The notes below the pieces were generated by a model. The model was not told where the DNA came from. It searched no databases and saw only the letters and a list, made by a program, of their open reading frames with translations. Positions 41,276-47,500 of a DNA stretch of 47,500 bases are shown here, piece by piece. The position numbers were made by a program, and so were the translations under genes. Every line of letters starts with the position of its first letter. Position 1 is the first letter of the stretch. The stretch comes from Methanobacterium sp. (GTDB taxonomy: Archaea; Methanobacteriota; Methanobacteria; Methanobacteriales; Methanobacteriaceae). The stretch covers positions 35,001-82,500 of the forward strand of contig NZ_JACRGA010000019.1 of assembly GCF_016217785.1 (NCBI RefSeq), written 5' to 3'.

Positions 41276-41329
41276 TTTTTAATCAAACCTTTTTAATCAA
41301 ACCTTAATTCTAATTTTAATTCTAATTTT
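41276..41329. repeat. Two adjacent tandem duplications (14 bp x2, 12 bp x2)
   Basis: TTTTTAATCAAACC occurs at 41276-41289 and 41290-41303; AATTCTAATTTT occurs at 41306-41317 and 41318-41329. They lie between the nitroreductase and flavin reductase genes. Confidence 0.9.
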
Positions 41330-41368
41330 AACCAGTATTCCATTTTTTAAATTAATTCGAGTTTTTAT

Positions 41369-41878
41369 TCACCAGTGCCCATAACGCACCAGTTCAACCA
41401 GTTCTTTTCTGCCCATTCCCCTTGGTTGGGCAGCAGGATAGCCCAGAGGAGTGAATAAAAGTGGTTCCACATCATCAGGTACTTTAAGAACTTCCCTGGC
41501 TGCATCAACATCAAAAGCTGCTATCCAGCAGGTTCCCAGGCCCAGTTCTGTGGCGGCCAGTATAAGATGGTCCATGGCAATGGCTGTATCCACCTCCACG
41601 TAATTACGACCATCCCGACGTGTCCATGACTCTGATTTAACAGCACAGGCACATATAACCAGAGGCGCCTCAGTAAACCAGTCCACAGGGTAAATACGTT
41701 TCAACTCATCTTCTCTGCCTTTAGTTTCAACTACAATGAAGCGGAATGGCTGTTTATTCACTGCAGTGGGTGCCTGGCGTGCTGCATCCAGTACTTTTTC
41801 CAGTTTTTCTTCTTCCACTTCCTTCAACTGGTAACCACGTACACTGTATCGCTTTTCGATTAAATCCTTAAATTCCAT
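41369..41878 (-). CDS. Nitroreductase-family FMN oxidoreductase
   Basis: A 169-residue reductase with KRYSVRGYQLKEVEEE, PTAVNKQPFRFIVV and LGLGTCWIAAFDVDAAREVL, all FMN- or dimer-contact segments of the nitroreductase superfamily. It likely reduces nitro, quinone or flavin substrates with a reduced pyridine nucleotide. It sits in the same direction as the flanking flavin reductase and NAD(P)H dehydrogenase genes, with 90-115-bp spacers, so it may be part of their transcription unit. Confidence 0.88.
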   Translation of the reverse strand: MEFKDLIEKRYSVRGYQLKEVEEEKLEKVLDAARQAPTAVNKQPFRFIVVETKGREDELKRIYPVDWFTEAPLVICACAVKSESWTRRDGRNYVEVDTAIAMDHLILAATELGLGTCWIAAFDVDAAREVLKVPDDVEPLLFTPLGYPAAQPRGMGRKELVELVRYGHW

Positions 41879-41969
41879 CTACAAAATCCCCTGATCCTTT
41901 TTTTAATCCATATTAAGATCAATTATCCATTAATTAAAATTTTAACCCATGATAACTTCTAATCCCTTA

Positions 41970-42611
41970 TTAAATATTCTTAATAAGCTCCTGGAACCTA
42001 TCCAGTTCTGCCTCACGTTCTACCTCGGACATGTCTCCTGGTCCGAAAATTGCGAAGTAGGGGAGGGCTTCCATACCCACGAATTCAAACAAGACATGGT
42101 TGAAGTAGTTTATCAGGACTTCAATCTCACCGTGTGGTCCTTCATCAGTGTAGAGTTCGCGGGGTGCTCCGGTGGTGAAAGATAACATTGCTTTCTTGCC
42201 TTTTAATGGTCCATTGCCGTATAATTTCATCTCTGCCAGGTTGAATGCGAATCCATTGTAGAAAACCCGGTCCACCCATCCCTTCAGGATGGCAGGGAAG
42301 TTACTCCACCAGATGGGAAACTGGAATATGATTACATCCGCCCAGAGAACTTTGTCCATTTCTTCCTTAATGTCCAGGGGTATGGCACCTTCTTTTACTG
42401 CATTGAGCTGTTCCATTATGGGGTTGAAGAGTTCCGTGTTCATCCTCTCGGGGAAGTCCTCTTCATCCAGGACTGCCTTCCAGTTCATGGCGTAAAGATC
42501 GGATACTTGCACCAGGTGTCCTTCATCAGTTAAGGTGTCTAATGCCAGTTCTTTCAAGGTCCCGTTCAGGGATTCACGTTCAGGGTGTGCGTATATTATC
42601 AACACGTTCAT
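41970..42611 (-). CDS. NAD(P)H:quinone reductase-like flavodoxin-fold protein
   Basis: A 213-residue protein of the NQO/MdaB group: the flavin-phosphate loop is YAHPERESLNGTL, followed by FQFPIWWSNFPAILKGWVDR and a GAPRELYTDEGPHG segment. Such enzymes reduce quinones or similar electrophiles by two electrons. I start at ATG 42611, which follows GGAGGGTAAGAAA; the longer frame from 42653 contains this site. The palindrome TTGTATGTACAA lies just after its TATA box, and the divergent MarR gene probably controls it. Confidence 0.9.
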   Translation of the reverse strand: MNVLIIYAHPERESLNGTLKELALDTLTDEGHLVQVSDLYAMNWKAVLDEEDFPERMNTELFNPIMEQLNAVKEGAIPLDIKEEMDKVLWADVIIFQFPIWWSNFPAILKGWVDRVFYNGFAFNLAEMKLYGNGPLKGKKAMLSFTTGAPRELYTDEGPHGEIEVLINYFNHVLFEFVGMEALPYFAIFGPGDMSEVEREAELDRFQELIKNI

Positions 42612-42713
42612 TTTCTTACCCTCCATTAGTAATTGTCCCATGGATTTTTCCATAAAAATTCTCTACTTATTATTATTTACTTAATCTAACTTCTATTTAC
42701 CCAAAACTATTAG

Positions 42714-42725
42714 TTGTATGTACAA
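42714..42725. promoter_or_regulatory. Palindromic operator TTGTA-TG-TACAA (site 1)
   Basis: A perfect inverted repeat of TTGTA with a two-base centre in the 191-bp spacer between marR and the quinone reductase-like gene. On the minus strand it starts two bases after TATATTATTGC, where it would block polymerase. The same 12 bases with the same spacing from TATATTATT occur at 45148-45159. Confidence 0.75.
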
Positions 42726-42728
42726 GCA

Positions 42729-42741
42729 ATAATATATAAAG
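42729..42741. promoter_or_regulatory. Shared TATA region between marR and the quinone reductase-like gene
   Basis: AATAATATATAAA reads as a TATA box in both directions: AATATATAAAG toward marR (start expected near 42762) and CTTTATATATTATT toward the flavodoxin-fold gene (start expected near 42705). Confidence 0.55.
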
Positions 42742-42802
42742 TTTACCTAAAAATCTTAATAAAAAAAGATGAACATACGGTACTTAGAGGTGTGTCCTGA
42801 TC

Positions 42803-43252
42803 ATGAAAGAAATGAATGAAAAAAAACAGTGCCCTATTATGTGCAGTTGCCTTTACTTCACCAGTAATAAACTTAACCGCATTCTTAACAAAATGGCAGA
42901 GGAAGAATTTATAAAAACTGGTCTTTCACCATCACACGCTCTGACTCTTATGAATATCAATCGCCAGGCCGGCCTTTCCCAGAAAGAGCTTTCAGAAATA
43001 ATGAATATCAAACCATCCACCACCACCCGTTTTATTGACAAACTGGAAGGGAGTGGGCTGGTTGAAAGAAAATTAGAGGGTAAATTATCCTATCTTTATC
43101 CCACCAGCAAGGGAATTGATCTCCAGACAGAGATTGATAAATGTTGGGAAGGTTTGAACAAACGTTACTCTGAAATTTTGGGTCATGAAGAAGGAATTAA
43201 ACTGACTAAAGCCATTGATAAAGCAGCAACTGAACTGGAAAAAAATATTTAA
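42803..43252 (+). CDS. MarR-family transcriptional regulator with an N-terminal CxxxCxC motif
   Basis: A 149-residue winged-helix regulator. The DNA-binding part reads GLSQKELSEIMNIKPSTTTR followed by the wing VERKLEGKLSYLYPTSKG. The N-terminal dimerisation helix starts with three cysteines, C10, C14 and C16 (QCPIMCSC), a possible redox or metal sensor. It is divergent from a quinone reductase-like gene, and a TTGTATGTACAA palindrome lies in the shared promoter. It probably represses itself and nearby flavoenzyme genes. GAGGTG stands somewhat far upstream of the ATG. Confidence 0.9.
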   Translation: MKEMNEKKQCPIMCSCLYFTSNKLNRILNKMAEEEFIKTGLSPSHALTLMNINRQAGLSQKELSEIMNIKPSTTTRFIDKLEGSGLVERKLEGKLSYLYPTSKGIDLQTEIDKCWEGLNKRYSEILGHEEGIKLTKAIDKAATELEKNI

Positions 43253-43296
43253 TAAGATAAAGAGCACATTTGGTTAAAGTAAGGTTTAACCGGAAT

Positions 43297-44451
<1,155 letters not shown>

Positions 44452-44554
44452 GATATATCCCTCAACTTAAACTAACCAGAATTAGAAATTAACGGTTAAA
44501 TTACTAATTAAAAATTACTAATTGACTATTAAAAAAAAATTTATTAACCTGATC

Positions 44555-45118
44555 TTATTTTCTTAACCCTCGCCCAATATCCCAGGCTTTCCCCACCTTT
44601 TCTTTCACAGTCCAGTAGTTATTGTCAGGCATGGTTAGAAGTAATGGTTTTAGTTTGCTCATGTCGGGTTTTCCACGGGTTAGAATCTTTTCATCAGCAT
44701 AAGAAGCGATTATTTCTCCTATAAATAGATTATGGGTTGGCATTTCATAAACATCAACCAGTTTGCATTCAAGAGAGAGTGGGCACTCTTTTATTAGTGG
44801 TACGTCTTCCATTTCACCGTATTCAATTGTGAAAAGCTGGGATTTATCTTCTTTTCGTCCAGATACCAGCCCACAATAATCAACTTTCCCAATCATGTCT
44901 TCTGTAGGATAGTTAATGCTGAATGTCTTGTTTTCCTTTAAAAGCTGATTAGTGAGATGGGCTTTATTTACACTTGCAACAAGAAGAGGCGGATTTCCAT
45001 TAACCCTGCTTAACCACCCCAATGCCATGAAATTAGCTGTTTCCCCATGTTTAGTGCCCAGAAGGGTCACAGGCATTGGATATACAAAGATGTTCTTACC
45101 TATATTTGTTTTTTCCAT
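44555..45118 (-). CDS. Flavin reductase-like FMN-binding protein (paralogue)
   Basis: A 187-residue split-barrel flavoprotein, paralogous to the product of 40692-41255. It starts with YPMPVTLLGTKHGETANFMA, continues FALGWLSR-like FMN contacts and ends VGKAWDIGRGLRK. The start ATG 45118 follows AGGTGATG; in-frame GTG 45127 and ATG 45124 are inside that site. The palindrome TTGTATGTACAA lies about 30 bp upstream, next to a TATATTATT box. The 103-bp spacer downstream leads to the aldo/keto reductase, which may be in the same transcript. Confidence 0.88.
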   Translation of the reverse strand: MEKTNIGKNIFVYPMPVTLLGTKHGETANFMALGWLSRVNGNPPLLVASVNKAHLTNQLLKENKTFSINYPTEDMIGKVDYCGLVSGRKEDKSQLFTIEYGEMEDVPLIKECPLSLECKLVDVYEMPTHNLFIGEIIASYADEKILTRGKPDMSKLKPLLLTMPDNNYWTVKEKVGKAWDIGRGLRK

Positions 45119-45147
45119 TAACATCACCTACACATTCATGTAATGAT

Positions 45148-45159
45148 TTGTATGTACAA
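45148..45159. promoter_or_regulatory. Palindromic operator TTGTA-TG-TACAA (site 2)
   Basis: Identical to site 1 at 42714-42725, with the same neighbouring AATAATATA. Read toward the flavin reductase gene, it begins two bases after TATATTATT, exactly as at site 1, so the TATA box and operator form one conserved module. Confidence 0.75.
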
Positions 45160-45281
45160 CTAATAATATAATAGGTGGGGGAAGTTGTACCATCCATAGA
45201 TGCCCCATTAACGGAATTTACCCATTCATATCCCCAAATGAAACTACTTATAAAATATTAAAATAAGAACATAACCCCCCT

Positions 45282-45569
45282 TTAGCCCCTTCTTCTCTCA
45301 AATTCCTGATACACATCATCCAGGTCCACTCCTTTATAAACCAGGAGCAGGAGAGTGTGAAATATAAGGTCTGCAGATTCATAGACCAGGTTTTCATTAT
45401 TTTTAGAGGCGATGATAACCTCGGCGGTCTCTTCACCTATCTTTTCCAGGATCTTATCTTCTGCTTTTTTATCATCATCCTGCATGATACGGGAAGTGTA
45501 AGAGTTAATGGGATGGTCCCTTCTATCTTCCAGGACCTGGTAGACTTCTCTGATGATTTTATCATTCAT
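45282..45569 (-). CDS. hisE: Phosphoribosyl-ATP pyrophosphatase
   Basis: HisE removes pyrophosphate from phosphoribosyl-ATP in the second step of histidine synthesis. The 95-residue protein has the MazG-like metal motif EKIGEETAEVIIA and the later YESADLIFH. GGAGATT precedes the ATG. Its first four bases overlap the end of the CBS-ParB gene (ATGA), so the two are translationally coupled. No other histidine gene is in the window. Confidence 0.95.
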   Translation of the reverse strand: MNDKIIREVYQVLEDRRDHPINSYTSRIMQDDDKKAEDKILEKIGEETAEVIIASKNNENLVYESADLIFHTLLLLVYKGVDLDDVYQEFERRRG

Positions 45570-46369
45570 TTTTTAATCTCCTTATCATCCTTCCTCAATG
45601 GGCCGGTTATGGCTATGAGGGGGTGCTGGGCATCATCAATGATCTCTATATCATCTAAGGAGAAAATACCTTCTTTATCTGCGGTTTTCTCCATTCCCAT
45701 CTTTATATCCTGATCAAGTTTTATAACGTAGGAATCTATTTCCTTGTATCCCAGTTTACGGGAAGCCACAGTTCGATGATGACCGTCCACCAGGACGAAA
45801 CGGTTACCTGTTTTAACCACAATGGTTGGCTCTGCCAGTCCCCTTCTAAGTTCATAAGTACGCCCCTGGAGTTCATCAGCGTAGACCCGGTTTTGAGTGG
45901 GCCTTAAACGGTCAATGGGCACCTTTTCATGAACCAGTTTGGTTTTTATGTTGTAAAGCTCTTCCAATGTCTGTTTAAAGTAGTTCACCTTCATAGGGGT
46001 GGAACGCTCTATATGGGAGCGTACAATATCAGTATTGGTTATGATGCCCACCAGGGCCCCATCTTCACTGATAACTGGCATTCGGGAGATTCCCATACGG
46101 AACAGGACCCGGGCTGCGTCATTGAGGGACATGGACTGGTCTGCCACCACCACATCTGTGGACATAATATCCTTAACCTCATGTACCCATGGTTTCAGGA
46201 GGAGGTCAAAGGCAGTTACCATTCCAATAACTTCACCATTGGTTTTAACCGGAAATCCATCGTGCCCGGTCTGTTTCATGAGCTGAATAACCTCAGCGTT
46301 GGGTGTTTCCGGGGTGACAGTTATAACCTCCCGGGTCATGTAATCTTTAACCAAAGTGGATGTGGTCAT
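45566..46369 (-). CDS. CBS-domain pair fused to a ParB/Srx-like domain
   Basis: A 267-residue protein. Residues 1-125 are two CBS domains (VKDYMTREVITVTPETPNAE and VKDIMSTDVVVADQSMSLND), which usually bind adenine nucleotides or SAM. Residues 145-230 form a ParB/sulfiredoxin-like domain with KVPIDRLRPTQNRVY and the phosphate-binding VDGHHRTVASRKLG. Known relatives with the DGHHR motif include ParB CTPases and the archaeal ADP-dependent free serine kinase. GGGAGGTT precedes the ATG. It overlaps hisE downstream and the DUF504 gene upstream. Confidence 0.9.
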   Translation of the reverse strand: MTTSTLVKDYMTREVITVTPETPNAEVIQLMKQTGHDGFPVKTNGEVIGMVTAFDLLLKPWVHEVKDIMSTDVVVADQSMSLNDAARVLFRMGISRMPVISEDGALVGIITNTDIVRSHIERSTPMKVNYFKQTLEELYNIKTKLVHEKVPIDRLRPTQNRVYADELQGRTYELRRGLAEPTIVVKTGNRFVLVDGHHRTVASRKLGYKEIDSYVIKLDQDIKMGMEKTADKEGIFSLDDIEIIDDAQHPLIAITGPLRKDDKEIKK

Positions 46370-46616
46370 CTGAACCTCCCTTTTTAGGACTTTTCTTCCA
46401 GATTAGTCTGTTATCACATTCTATTTTAACTATACGATGATAGGGAACCATAGCTCCGTCAACCATGATCATAAATCCTCCTTCTAAAGTTTGAATGTCT
46501 GTGGCTGGGATGGTTTTAAGGTTACCCGCACTCCCCCGATGTAAATAGGTAACCCTACAATTTTCTATGTTCATCTCCGGGTGCCATCTTAACATGTCCA
46601 GGATTCGCTTGGCCAT
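46347..46616 (-). CDS. DUF504 / MJ1316-type RNA-end domain protein
   Basis: An 89-residue protein of the DUF504 (UPF0248) family, proposed to recognise RNA cyclic-phosphate ends. Family segments are ILDMLRWHPEMN, YLHRGSAGNLKTIP and MIMVDGAMVPYHRIVKIE. Its 3' end overlaps the CBS-ParB gene by 23 bp, so the two are coupled. The ATG has AGGTTT upstream with long spacing. Confidence 0.9.
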   Translation of the reverse strand: MAKRILDMLRWHPEMNIENCRVTYLHRGSAGNLKTIPATDIQTLEGGFMIMVDGAMVPYHRIVKIECDNRLIWKKSPKKGGSDDHIHFG

Positions 46617-46713
46617 TTAATCGGTCTAAACCTCAAAGTTGAATTACTAAAATAATTTACTGAAATTGGATAATTTTCCAAACTAAAACACTATATTTAT
46701 CAGTTTGCTGGTT

Positions 46714-47500
46714 TTATTCCCGTAATTTAAGTTCTTCTACAACCATCTGGTTGGTCTTTCCAGGGTCAGCCTTTCCCCGGGTTAGGCGCATTATCTGACC
46801 CACCAGGAAGTTCAGGGCCTTGGACTTACCTTCAAAGTAGTCAGAAACAGCTTCAGGGTTCTCTTCTATGGCCTGTTTCACTGCCAAGAGTACGGTGTCA
46901 TCTTCCACCACTCCCACCAGTCCCATTTCCGCGGCAATGACTCCGGGCATTTTAGGGTTGTTTGGTAGTTGTTCAATGATCCTCTGACCAGCCTTGGTGG
47001 TGATCTTCTTATCCTGCAACATCCGCAGTAACTCCACCAGCTGGGCAGTGGTTATTTCACTTTCCCGGTAGTTGAGTTTGTTGTAGTAGAGAACTCGCTT
47101 GAGTTCATCCCTCATCCACAGTGCTGCGAACTGGGGATCTACTTCTTTAGCTACCTCCTCAAAGGCATCGGCCAGTTCCAGTTCCGAGGTTATGACCTGG
47201 GCATGGTCCTTTTTGATACCATACTCAGCTACAAACCGTTCGGTTTTTATATGGGCTGGTTCTGGCATTTCTTCCCGGATGGCCTCCACCCTTTCTTCCT
47301 CGGCAATCATTGGTGGCAGGTCTGGGTCGGGTATGTAACGGTAGTCCTCTGCCTCTTCCTTAAGACGCATGGGCACGGTGATCATCTGTGACTCCATAAA
47401 GGCACGGGTTTCCTGTTTAATCTCAATGCCCCTTTTTATGAGGTTTTTCTGCCGTACCATTTCAAACTGTAATGCCTTGTAGGCACCTTTGATGGAGTTC
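46714..47500 (-). CDS. gatB: Aspartyl/glutamyl-tRNA amidotransferase subunit B (3' part)
   Basis: The reading frame continues past the right edge without a start; the visible part ends in KLRE and stop at 46714-46716. NSIKGAYKALQFEMVRQKNL, QETRAFMES, then EEAEDYRYIPDPDLPP are hallmark GatB segments, and the last 150 residues are the GatB/YqeY helical domain. GatB binds the mischarged tRNA and directs ammonia from GatA to form Asn-tRNA or Gln-tRNA. GatE, its archaeal cousin, is less likely because of the RYIPDPDLPP spacing and the compact YqeY-type tail. Confidence 0.93.
   Translation of the reverse strand, partial: NSIKGAYKALQFEMVRQKNLIKRGIEIKQETRAFMESQMITVPMRLKEEAEDYRYIPDPDLPPMIAEEERVEAIREEMPEPAHIKTERFVAEYGIKKDHAQVITSELELADAFEEVAKEVDPQFAALWMRDELKRVLYYNKLNYRESEITTAQLVELLRMLQDKKITTKAGQRIIEQLPNNPKMPGVIAAEMGLVGVVEDDTVLLAVKQAIEENPEAVSDYFEGKSKALNFLVGQIMRLTRGKADPGKTNQMVVEELKLRE

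Overview
The window comes from a mesophilic hydrogenotrophic methanogen of the Methanobacteriales, most likely a Methanobacterium species. It is AT-rich and has archaeal signals throughout: TTTATATA-type boxes, U-rich gene ends and GGAGG/GGTGATC ribosome binding sites. It also carries methanogen-only genes: methanogenesis markers 7 and 17, comB, comC, comD, comE, mptA, cofG, and the small DUF1922 and MTH1187-family proteins. I see no tRNA, rRNA, CRISPR array, insertion sequence or prophage.

Layout. 1-3200: the tail of an unrecognised gene, a membrane-anchored metallophosphoesterase, and an overlapping mmp17-mmp7 pair linked to activation of methyl-coenzyme M reductase. 3700-4260: a PadR-type regulator broken by two frameshifts. 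4460-7060: TRAM-domain protein, ComB, a TraB-like membrane protein and a zinc-ribbon protein. 7200-8230: a gene-poor stretch with two tiny genes. 8235-14936: GTPBP1-like GTPase, a tRNA thiolase divergent from a thiamine-binding-type protein, a DegT aminotransferase, a CPBP protease and Trm1. 15000-18000: an exported orphan and two tandem DUF4013 membrane proteins. 18180-22550: a two-gene glutamate-synthase-like enzyme without its glutaminase domain, a divergent winged-helix regulator, a small orphan and an Lrp-type regulator. 22730-27545: histone-deacetylase-like enzyme, an archaeal conserved protein, MptA with a coupled partner gene, and CofG. 27720-31000: three soluble receiver/PAS signalling proteins. 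31330-37054: nitroreductase, a Trm5/Taw2-like enzyme, proteasome beta subunit, the termination ribonuclease aCPSF1 (FttA) and an orphan helical protein. 37189-40527: purM, comC, comD, comE. 40692-45118: a cluster of flavin and iron-sulfur redox enzymes around a MarR regulator. 45282-47500: hisE, a CBS-ParB-like fusion, a DUF504 protein and the 3' part of gatB.

How they work together. Coenzyme biosynthesis is the main theme: ComB, ComC and ComDE are successive steps to coenzyme M, MptA starts methanopterin synthesis, CofG helps build F420, and Mmp7/Mmp17 belong to the machinery that activates the enzyme using coenzyme M. The most notable regulatory signal is a perfect palindrome, TTGTA-TG-TACAA. 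It sits at the same place next to the TATA box in front of a quinone-reductase-like gene (divergent from marR) and in front of a flavin reductase gene 2.4 kb away, which suggests a small local redox-stress regulon. Other points of interest are an apparent ACG start codon in the GXGXG glutamate-synthase subunit, a 35-bp divergent promoter that would make both transcripts essentially leaderless, a hairpin just ahead of the termination factor gene, and many short tandem duplications confined to intergenic DNA.
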